A stretch of DNA of 6,235 nt from J134 sp964484045 (lineage in GTDB: Bacteria > Pseudomonadota > Alphaproteobacteria > Sphingomonadales > Rhodothalassiaceae). The notes beneath the pieces were generated by a model. The model had not been told where the DNA came from, did not search any database, and saw only the letters and a program-made list of their open reading frames with translations. The stretch's first letter is position 1. Each line of letters starts with the position of its first letter. The stretch covers positions 1 to 6,235 of the forward strand of contig CAZAEP010000162.1 of NCBI GenBank assembly GCA_964484045.1, written 5' to 3'. The translations under genes were made by a program, and so were the position numbers. This document shows, in pieces, positions 1 to 4,974 of the stretch.

Positions 1-715
1 CTATCCGCTGGCCATTCTCATCCGTCACGAGATCGTCAATGACCGTATCGGCGACGTCCCGGTGGCGGTCACCTACTGTCCCCTGTGCAATGCGGCGATC
101 GTCTTCCGGCGTGAGGCGCAGGGCCGGGAGCTCGAATTCGGCACCACGGGCAAGCTCCGGAACTCCGATCTCGTGATGTACGACCGCCAGACCGAGAGCT
201 GGTGGCAGCAATTCACCGGCACCGCCATCGTCGGCGCGCTTCTCGGCGCCAGGCTCGAACGCCTGCCGGCGCGGCTCGAAAGCTTCGCCGACTTCCGGGC
301 CCGTGCGCCGCAGGGCCGCGTTCTGGCGCGTCCCTACAGTCGCCTCGGCGGCTACGGCACCAACCCCTATCGCGGCTATGACAGCGCGTCGCGGCCCTTC
401 CTCTATGACGGTTCGCTGCCCGAGGACGTGCCGCCCCTGTCGCGCGTCGTCAGCGTCGGCGATCGCGCCTGGGCGCTTCGCCTCGTGCGCGAGGCGGGCC
501 GTATCGAGACCGCGGACGGTCTCGTCATCTCCTGGCGGCCGGGGCAGGCGAGCGCGCTCGACGCCTTCGAGATCGCAAAGGCCCGCGACGTCGGCACCGT
601 GGTGGTGCGGAGGCGGACCGACAGGGGCCTCGTCGACATCCCCTACGGCGTCGATTTCGCCTTCGCCTTCCACGCCTTTCACCCCGACGCGCGGATCGTC
701 ACCGCACTCGATTGA
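1..715 (+). CDS. DUF3179 domain-containing protein, 5' end cut off by window
   Basis: The frame is open from the first bases (first full codon at position 2) to a TGA at 713-715, giving 237 visible residues; the true start lies upstream. The GTG at 62 is inside conserved sequence, so it is not the start. The visible N-terminus carries RHEIVND (residues 8-14) and TYCPLCNA (residues 24-31), with a Cys26-x2-Cys29 pair, followed by FGTTGKLRNSDLVMYDR and SWWQQFTG. These are hallmarks I associate with DUF3179, a family of mostly exported or membrane-attached proteins of unknown biochemical role. The Cys pair could bind a metal or be redox active; that is inference. A signal peptide cannot be judged because the N-terminus is missing. 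It converges on the CoA-transferase gene with 10 bp between stop codons, and nothing suggests a shared function. Confidence 0.85.
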   Translation, partial: YPLAILIRHEIVNDRIGDVPVAVTYCPLCNAAIVFRREAQGRELEFGTTGKLRNSDLVMYDRQTESWWQQFTGTAIVGALLGARLERLPARLESFADFRARAPQGRVLARPYSRLGGYGTNPYRGYDSASRPFLYDGSLPEDVPPLSRVVSVGDRAWALRLVREAGRIETADGLVISWRPGQASALDAFEIAKARDVGTVVVRRRTDRGLVDIPYGVDFAFAFHAFHPDARIVTALD

Positions 716-725
716 CGCGGTCGGT

Positions 726-1937
726 TCAGCCGACGACGCCCGCCTTGCGCAGACGCGCGATCTCGTCCGCGTCATAGCCGAGCTCGCCGAGGACCGCGTC
801 CGTATGCTGGCCGAGCATCGGCGGCGGATCGCGATAGGCGATCGCGGTCCCTGAAAAGCGGATCGGATTGGCCACCGTCGGCACCCGGACCCCGAGCGGG
901 TGATCGAGCTCGACCCTGAGCCCGCGATGAATCGCCTGGGGATGGGCGAAGGCTCCGGCGATGTCGTTGATCGGACCGTGCGGCACGCGGGCGCGCTTGA
1001 GGATCCGCAGCCATTCGTCGGTCTTCCTGGCACCCATGCGCCGGGCGATGATCCCGACAAGTTCCTTTCTGTTCCGCACCCGCGCGGCATTGGTGGCGAA
1101 GCGGGCGTCGGCGGCGAGGCCGGGCTCTTCGATCGCCTCGGCGAAGCGGGCGAACTGCCGGTCGTTGCCGACGCAGACGATGATGTGGCCGTCGCGCGTT
1201 GCGAAATCCTGATAGGGCACGATATTGGGATGTGCATTGCCGCGACGGTGCGGCACCGTGCCGCCGACGAGATAGTTCATGTTCTGGTTGGCGAGCCAGC
1301 CGAGCTGGGTATCGAAGAGCGCCATGTCGATGTGCTGGCCGTGGCCCGTCTTCTCGCGATGGGCGATCGCGGCGAGGATGGCGATCACCGCGTACATGCC
1401 GGTGGTGAGGTCGGCCACCGCGGTGCCGACCTTGGTCGGCGGGCCGTCTTCGGGGCCGGTGATGCTCATCAGTCCGGCCATGCCCTGGATGAGGAAATCA
1501 TAGCCGGGCTCGGCGGCCAGCGGGCCGTCCTGGCCGAAGCCGGTGATCGAGCAATAGACGAGCCCGGGATGGAGCGCGGCGAGGCTCTCGTAATCGAGGC
1601 CGTACCGCGCGAGCCCGCCGACGCGATAATTCTCGATGAGGGCGTCGCTCCGTCGCGCGAGCCTCTTCACGATGGCCTGGCCTTCGGGGCGTGCGATATC
1701 GATGGCGACCGAGCGCTTGCCGCGATTGGCGGCGAGATAATAGGCGGACTCGCGACTGTCGTTTCCTGCGGCGTCCTTGAGGAAGGGCGGGCCCCAGGCG
1801 CGGGTGTCGTCGCCGCTTCCGGGCCGCTCGACCTTGATCACCTGTGCCCCGAGATCGGCGAGAATCTGCCCCGCCCAGGGACCGGCGAGCACGCGACTGA
1901 GATCGAGAATGGTGAGATGGGAAAGCGGTCCGGTCAT
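726..1937 (-). CDS. CaiB/BaiF family III CoA-transferase
   Basis: A complete 403-residue protein, about the usual length for family III CoA-transferases, which move CoA between carboxylic acids through an aspartyl-CoA anhydride in a cytoplasmic interlocked dimer. The N-terminus has the family signature LDLSRVLAGPWAGQILADLGA and VIKVERPGSGDDTR (residues 11-46), then NRGKRSVAIDI (71-81), LIENYRVGGLARYGLDYE (100-117) and YCSITGFGQDGP (128-139). Asp147 in PGYDFLIQGMAGLMSITG (144-161) sits where the catalytic aspartate of formyl-CoA transferase (Asp169) is expected. The C-terminus ends in the typical PPMLGQHTDAVLGELGY stretch. The Gly-rich loop of genuine formyl-CoA:oxalate transferases is not evident (VGNDRQF at 256-262), so I would not call it Frc. 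The substrate pair is unknown; a dicarboxylic acid such as glutarate is one possibility. The ATG at 1937 is preceded by a GGAG (complement of 1949-1952) 11 nt upstream. Confidence 0.93.
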   Translation of the reverse strand: MTGPLSHLTILDLSRVLAGPWAGQILADLGAQVIKVERPGSGDDTRAWGPPFLKDAAGNDSRESAYYLAANRGKRSVAIDIARPEGQAIVKRLARRSDALIENYRVGGLARYGLDYESLAALHPGLVYCSITGFGQDGPLAAEPGYDFLIQGMAGLMSITGPEDGPPTKVGTAVADLTTGMYAVIAILAAIAHREKTGHGQHIDMALFDTQLGWLANQNMNYLVGGTVPHRRGNAHPNIVPYQDFATRDGHIIVCVGNDRQFARFAEAIEEPGLAADARFATNAARVRNRKELVGIIARRMGARKTDEWLRILKRARVPHGPINDIAGAFAHPQAIHRGLRVELDHPLGVRVPTVANPIRFSGTAIAYRDPPPMLGQHTDAVLGELGYDADEIARLRKAGVVG

Positions 1938-2072
1938 GGGGCGGCAGGCTCCGCGAGATCGCCATCGAGGTCAAGACGCCTTTGCGTGCCTCGCGAAAAT
2001 CGCCTCTTCTCGTGGCGCCGGGAGCAGGATAGGATCGAGCAGATCGCGAAACCGAGGGGAGGATTCGACATC
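1938..2072. other. Divergent intergenic region
   Basis: This spacer separates the divergent CoA-transferase start and the 16-codon leader ORF, so promoters for both directions should lie here or in the first codons. It contains the AGGGGAGGA ribosome binding site described separately. I see only a weak -10-like TAGGAT at 2030-2035 with no convincing -35 partner at the right distance, and no clear operator or riboswitch fold. Confidence 0.6.
2055..2063 (+). promoter_or_regulatory. Strong Shine-Dalgarno site upstream of the 16-codon ORF
   Basis: AGGGGAGGA contains GGAGG at 2058-2062, ten bases before the ATG at 2073. It is the best ribosome binding site in this intergenic region. It is about 57 bases from the membrane protein ATG at 2120, too far to serve that start directly. 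It therefore argues that translation begins at 2073. Confidence 0.6.
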
Positions 2073-2123
2073 ATGTACGCAGCACCGAACGCAGCCGGCG
2101 CCGCGCGGGGGGGGCGGCGATGA
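2073..2123 (+). CDS. Possible 16-residue leader peptide, or displaced N-terminus of the membrane protein
   Basis: An ATG at 2073 with a strong Shine-Dalgarno site opens a frame encoding MYAAPNAAGAARGGRR and ending at TGA 2121-2123. That stop overlaps the membrane protein start as ATGA. Two readings are possible. It may be a short leader whose translation is coupled to the downstream gene. Alternatively, the run of eight Gs at 2107-2114 has lost one base (or gained two), and this is really the N-terminus of the membrane protein. With one more G the frame would read MYAAPNAAGAARGGAA and continue directly into MTGTLQPHAIG. No similarity to known amino-acid attenuator leaders is seen, because there is no run of a single regulatory amino acid. 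Confidence 0.4.
   Translation: MYAAPNAAGAARGGRR
2107..2114 (+). repeat. Homopolymer run of eight G at the start of the membrane protein gene
   Basis: Eight consecutive Gs lie inside the 16-codon ORF and five bases before the ATG at 2120. Such a run is prone to slippage and to sequencing error. It may also act as a crude Shine-Dalgarno sequence for the 2120 start. Confidence 0.9.
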
Positions 2124-2974
2124 CCGGGACCCTGCAACCCCATGCCATCGGGACCCTGTTCCGTCGCGCCGGTACCATGGTGCGCGCCAATTTCGAGCTT
2201 TTCATCCTGCTCGCCGCCCTGTGGACGGTTCTCAACACGGCGGCGGCATGGCCGATTCAGCGGAGAATGACGGCGTTCCAGGCCGAGATCCGGGGCGCCA
2301 CGGACCCGCAGGTCGTTTGGCCGGCCCTTGCCGACATCCTGCCCTGGATCCTTGCACTGCTGGCAATCGGGGCGATTCTCTTCGGGATCTTCACGGTGAT
2401 CTGGGTGCGTGCCGTCGCGCGCGGGCGGAACACCGTCTTCGCCCCCGGCTTCGGCCGGCGCGTACTCGACGTGGTGGTCCGGTATCTGGCGCTTCTCGGC
2501 CATTCCCTTCTTCTCGCCCTGGCGATTCTGCTCGCCCTCCTTCTCCTCAAGGCCGTCAACGGCCTGAGCGGCGCCCTTCTGGGCGCGGGGGCGGCGGCGG
2601 GGATCAAGATGGTCCTTTCGGTCCTCTTGGGCCTGGCCAGTCTCATTGCCTTCTTCGCGCTCGTGTCCGCCTTCCTGGTCGCTTCCGCCGGTGCCGTCCT
2701 CGAGCGCCGGCTGCCGCTCTTTCTCACGACGCGGGAGCTGTTGCGCGCCCATCGCAGGTTCATCGTCGCGTTCCTGCTCCTGCTCCTGCTCGCCGCGCTC
2801 GCGGTGCTCGTCATCGCCTTTGCCTTCGGGGCCGAACCCGACGCACCGCAATCGCTGTGGCAGAGCCTGAGCAGCGGCTTTGTCGGCTCCTGCGTCAACC
2901 TCTTCGCTCTTGCCATGGGGCTCGTCGCGCTCGATGACCGCGGAAGCGCGACGGAGAACCTGGAGCCGGCCTGA
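2120..2974 (+). CDS. Six-helix integral membrane protein of unknown function
   Basis: A 284-residue protein with a short basic cytoplasmic-looking N-terminus and about six hydrophobic segments, near residues 25-47, 73-97, 118-144, 162-190, 213-237 and 252-272. Segments three and five are very leucine-rich (LLLALAILLALLLLK and FLLLLLLAALAVLVIAF). Basic residues (RAVARGRN, RAHRR) fall between helices, as expected for inner-membrane loops, and the tail after the last helix is acidic. I do not recognise a catalytic or transport motif. The overall pattern resembles uncharacterised proteins of the DUF975/YciC or glycerophosphodiesterase-membrane-domain type, but I cannot assign it. The start at 2120 overlaps the stop of a 16-codon upstream ORF and may be displaced if the preceding G run is miscounted. 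Its stop is one base from the convergent SRAP gene stop. Confidence 0.8.
   Translation: MTGTLQPHAIGTLFRRAGTMVRANFELFILLAALWTVLNTAAAWPIQRRMTAFQAEIRGATDPQVVWPALADILPWILALLAIGAILFGIFTVIWVRAVARGRNTVFAPGFGRRVLDVVVRYLALLGHSLLLALAILLALLLLKAVNGLSGALLGAGAAAGIKMVLSVLLGLASLIAFFALVSAFLVASAGAVLERRLPLFLTTRELLRAHRRFIVAFLLLLLLAALAVLVIAFAFGAEPDAPQSLWQSLSSGFVGSCVNLFALAMGLVALDDRGSATENLEPA
2773..2790 (+). repeat. Three tandem copies of the hexamer CCTGCT
   Basis: CCTGCT is repeated three times without mismatch. Read in the membrane protein frame, the tract gives alternating CTG and CTC leucine codons, forming the LLLLLL core of the fifth hydrophobic segment. Codon bias and helix composition are enough to explain it. 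Confidence 0.75.
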
Positions 2975-2975
2975 C

Positions 2976-3790
2976 TCACGCCGGGAGCGGCCTCGCCAGC
3001 CCGGGATCGTCGCCGGCCACGTGGTTGACGTGTCTCGAGACCGGGTGGAATTCGTACGCCGCGCCCGGCGGTTCCGCGAGCGCTTCCATCGCGGGCGGCG
3101 GGCCGGTGAGCCAGCGCGCATGGCTCGCGCGCGCCAGCACCAGCGGCATGCGGTCGTGCAGCGCGGCGAGCTCCGGCCGGGCCGGGCGCGTGAGGATGGC
3201 GACGCTCACGACCGCCGGGCCGCCGCCGGGCGGCTGCCAGCGCTCCCAGATGCCGGCGAAGGCGAAGGGACGTGCCGCGGGATCGCGCAGTCGGATCAGA
3301 TAGGGTTGCCTGCCGTCTCCGGCGCGGCGCCATTCGTACCAGCCGTCGGCGGGCACGAGGCAGCGGCGGTTGCGAAAGGCNNNNNNNNNNNNNNNNNNNN
3401 NNNNNNNNNNNNNNNNNNNNNNNNNNNNNNNNNNNNNNNNNNNNNNNNNNNNNNNNNNNNNNNNNNNNNNNNNNNNNNNNGGCGCCATTCGTACCAGCCG
3501 TCGGCGGGCACGAGGCAGCGGCGGTTGCGAAAGGCCGGGCGTCCGGCGACGGTCTCGGCGCGGGCGTTGATCATCGGGCGTCCTGTCGGCGGCGTGCGCA
3601 TCCAGGACGGCACGAGCCCCCAGCGCATGAAGACGAGCGCCCGTCCGCCATGCCCGTCCGCCCGCACCACGGCGATATCCTGCGTCGGCGCGATATTGTG
3701 GCGCGGGGCGAGATTGCTCGCGACCGGGCCGGGATCGAAGGCCGCGCGCACCGCCTCGAGCGGCGAGGTGAGAAGAAAACGCCCGCACAT
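2976..3790 (-). CDS. yedK: SRAP domain abasic-site processing protein (YedK/HMCES family), interrupted by an assembly gap
   Basis: SRAP proteins shield abasic sites in single-stranded DNA by covalently linking them to their Cys2. The upstream part (3790 down to 3536) encodes 85 residues starting MCGRF, with Cys2 exposed after Met removal, then APRHNIAPTQ (29-38), FMRWGLVPSW (54-63) and MINARAET (73-80). The downstream part (3380 down to 2976) continues FRNRRCLVPADGWYEW, FAFAGIWERW, HDRMPLVL and a terminal VSRHVNHV. Removing the 100 Ns plus one copy of the flanking 55-bp duplication (155 bp) leaves 660 bp. That is one frame of 219 residues, close to the 222 of E. coli YedK. In this merged protein Cys2, Asn75, Glu101 and His160 match the YedK active-site set (Cys2, Asn75, Glu105, His160). 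The gene is therefore probably intact. The start is fixed by MCGRF; a GGGAG lies very close to it (complement of 3792-3796), with AAAGG further upstream. Confidence 0.93.
3326..3380. repeat. 55-bp direct repeat, left copy, flanking the N gap
   Basis: These 55 bases, ending at the last base before the Ns, are identical to 3481-3535. They encode the FRNRRCLVPADGWYEW part of the SRAP protein. Both copies abut the gap exactly, as expected of two contig ends sharing one assembly k-mer that was never merged. Confidence 0.97.
3381..3480. other. Assembly gap of 100 N
   Basis: Exactly 100 undetermined bases. The round number suggests a placeholder, not a measured gap. Because the flanks overlap by 55 bp, the true missing length is probably zero, or negative by 55 bp. 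Confidence 0.98.
3481..3535. repeat. 55-bp direct repeat, right copy, flanking the N gap
   Basis: Identical over its whole length to 3326-3380 and starting at the first base after the Ns. From 3536 onward the sequence continues in the SRAP frame toward its N-terminus. Confidence 0.97.
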
Positions 3791-3835
3791 GCTCCCTGCC
3801 TTTTTCCCGACCGCGATACGTTCTAGGCTCGTCGA
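3791..3835. promoter_or_regulatory. Divergent start region between SRAP and NUDIX genes
   Basis: Only 45 bp separate the two start codons, so promoters for both genes must overlap here or extend into the coding sequences. A single GTTC half-site at 3820-3823 is present, but the second half of an alphaproteobacterial LexA box (GTTC-N7-GTTC) reads GTCG, so I do not call a LexA site. No confident -35/-10 pair is visible. Confidence 0.4.
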
Positions 3836-4300
3836 ATGACGGAGTCACGCGACTATCCTGCACGCCCCATCATCGGAGTCGGCGCCGTCGTCTTCAAGGG
3901 CGATCACGTGCTCCTCGTGCGTCGCGGCAGGCCGCCGCTCGATGGCTCCTGGAGCCTGCCCGGCGGCGCGCAGGAACTCGGCGAGACGACGAGAGAGGCG
4001 CTCCGGCGCGAGCTCGACGAAGAAACCGGGGTCAGGGCCGATATCGTGGCGCTGCTCGACGTCGTCGATTATATCAGCCGTGACGACCGCGGGAGGACGC
4101 GGCACCATTACACGCTCATCGACTATCTCTGCCGCTGGCGGAGCGGTGTTCCGCGCCCGGGCGGCGACGTCCGCGCCGCCGAATGGTTCACGCTCGCGGC
4201 GCTCCCGGCGCTTGATCTGTGGGACGAAACGGCGCGCGTCATCCGCCTCGGTGCGACGCGTCTCGGGTGCGTCGGGGAAAAGGAGGAGAACGCGGGATGA
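3836..4300 (+). CDS. NUDIX hydrolase
   Basis: A 154-residue protein with a complete Nudix box, G44-x5-E50-x7-REL(58-60)-x-EE(62-63)-x-GV(65-66), that is GGAQELGETTREAL followed by RRELDEETGV. This binds the divalent metal used to hydrolyse nucleoside diphosphates linked to another moiety. The flanking IIGVGAVVFKGDHVLLVRRGRPPLDGSWSLPGG layout (residues 12-44) is typical of small ADP-ribose pyrophosphatase-like or MutT-like members, but the substrate cannot be told from sequence. The ATG at 3836 is the first start after an in-frame TAG at 3824-3826; its ribosome site is weak. The stop codon overlaps the next gene's start as ATGA, so the two are translated as one operon. It is divergent from the SRAP gene. 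Confidence 0.94.
   Translation: MTESRDYPARPIIGVGAVVFKGDHVLLVRRGRPPLDGSWSLPGGAQELGETTREALRRELDEETGVRADIVALLDVVDYISRDDRGRTRHHYTLIDYLCRWRSGVPRPGGDVRAAEWFTLAALPALDLWDETARVIRLGATRLGCVGEKEENAG
4281..4286 (+). promoter_or_regulatory. Shine-Dalgarno site fixing the dehalogenase start
   Basis: AGGAGG lies within the end of the NUDIX gene, ten bases before the ATG at 4297. It selects that ATG over the longer open frame that extends upstream through the NUDIX gene, for example from GTG at 4219. Confidence 0.8.
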
Positions 4301-4974
4301 GCACGGCATCGCTCGACGTCGACGTGCTGCTGTTCGATGTCTTCGGGACGCTGTTCGATCATGATTCGGCGCTCGGGGAGGCGACCGCGACGCTCGGCGA
4401 GAAGGCCCACGCGCTGGCCCGCCTGTGGCGCGACAGGCAGCTTCAATACAGTTGGCTCAGGACGCTCATGCATCGGCCTGCGGATTTCCGCCAGGTGACC
4501 GAGGAGGGGCTCGACTACGCGCTCGCGGCGCTCGATCTGCCGGCGGAGCTGAAGGCGCCGCTGATGGCGACCTATCGCCGCCTCGCGCCCTATCCGGAGG
4601 TCGCGGACGCGCTCGCCGATCTTGCTGCAACCGGCCGGCCGCTCGCGATCCTCTCGAACGGCAGCCCGGCGATGCTCGAGGCGGTGGTGCGGTCGGCGGG
4701 GTTTGCGGCGCGCTTCACGGCGCTCCTTTCGGCCGCCGACGCCCATGTCTTCAAGCCGCATCCGCTCGTCTACCAGCTCGCGGTCGATCATTTCGGCATC
4801 GAGCGCGCGCGCCTGTGCCTCGTCTCGGCCAATGGCTGGGACGCGGCGGGTGCGGCCGCCTTCGGCATGAAGGCGGTGTGGGTCAACCGCAAGGATGCGC
4901 CGGGCGAGCGCCTGCCCGCCCGGCCCGATGCGGTGATCGCGAGTCTTGCCGAGCTTACGCCTTTGCTGGCCTGA
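4297..4974 (+). CDS. (S)-2-haloacid dehalogenase, type II (HAD superfamily)
   Basis: A 225-residue cytoplasmic HAD hydrolase matching L-2-haloacid dehalogenases, which convert (S)-2-haloalkanoates to (R)-2-hydroxyalkanoates and halide through an aspartyl ester. Motif I is FDVFGTLF with nucleophile Asp14 and Thr18. ARLWRDRQLQYSWLRTLM (41-58) carries Arg45 and the cap-domain signature that separates dehalogenases from phosphatases. Motif II is LSNGSP with Ser120 and Asn121. Motif III is VFKPHPLVYQ with Lys153 and Tyr159. SANGWD supplies Ser177, Asn179 and Asp182. These correspond to Asp10, Thr14, Arg41, Ser118, Lys151, Tyr157, Ser175, Asn177 and Asp180 of Pseudomonas L-DEX YL. The start is set by AGGAGG and the ATGA overlap with the NUDIX gene. 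Its stop directly abuts the gcvPB stop. The natural substrate could be a non-chlorinated acid or a haloacid; homologues are common in alphaproteobacteria. Confidence 0.93.
   Translation: MSTASLDVDVLLFDVFGTLFDHDSALGEATATLGEKAHALARLWRDRQLQYSWLRTLMHRPADFRQVTEEGLDYALAALDLPAELKAPLMATYRRLAPYPEVADALADLAATGRPLAILSNGSPAMLEAVVRSAGFAARFTALLSAADAHVFKPHPLVYQLAVDHFGIERARLCLVSANGWDAAGAAAFGMKAVWVNRKDAPGERLPARPDAVIASLAELTPLLA

Noticed and set aside
720..734. GTCGG-TTCAG-CCGAC hairpin at the DUF3179/CoA-transferase junction.
   Set aside because: A 5-bp stem without a T tract overlapping a stop codon is too weak to call a terminator in GC-rich DNA.
1952..1995. Inverted CGCGAG/CTCGCG pair in the divergent intergenic region.
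   Set aside because: Six-base arms 32 bases apart built from CG steps are expected by chance at this base composition.
900..2123. A 407-codon open frame on + opposite the CoA-transferase gene.
   Set aside because: It is a frame shadow of a GC-rich gene whose minus-strand product is clearly a family III CoA-transferase; its predicted protein is low-complexity and matches no family. Only its last 16 codons, after ATG 2073, lie in genuinely non-coding space.
1934..3121. A 395-codon open frame on - opposite the membrane protein gene.
   Set aside because: Its product is an Arg/Glu/Gln-rich low-complexity sequence, typical of the antisense of a leucine-rich membrane protein; it also overlaps the SRAP gene in a different frame.
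3326..3535. A true tandem duplication or target-site duplication around an unsequenced mobile element.
   Set aside because: 55 bp is far longer than normal target duplications, the gap is a round 100 Ns, and collapsing it restores a perfect SRAP frame.
3820..3834. Possible LexA box GTTC-N7-GTTC upstream of the NUDIX gene.
   Set aside because: Only the left half-site is exact; the right half is GTCG, with two of four bases wrong.
4219..4296. A longer N-terminus for the haloacid dehalogenase from GTG 4219.
   Set aside because: The extension overlaps the NUDIX gene and lacks family similarity; AGGAGG ten bases before ATG 4297 and the usual distance to motif I support the shorter form.
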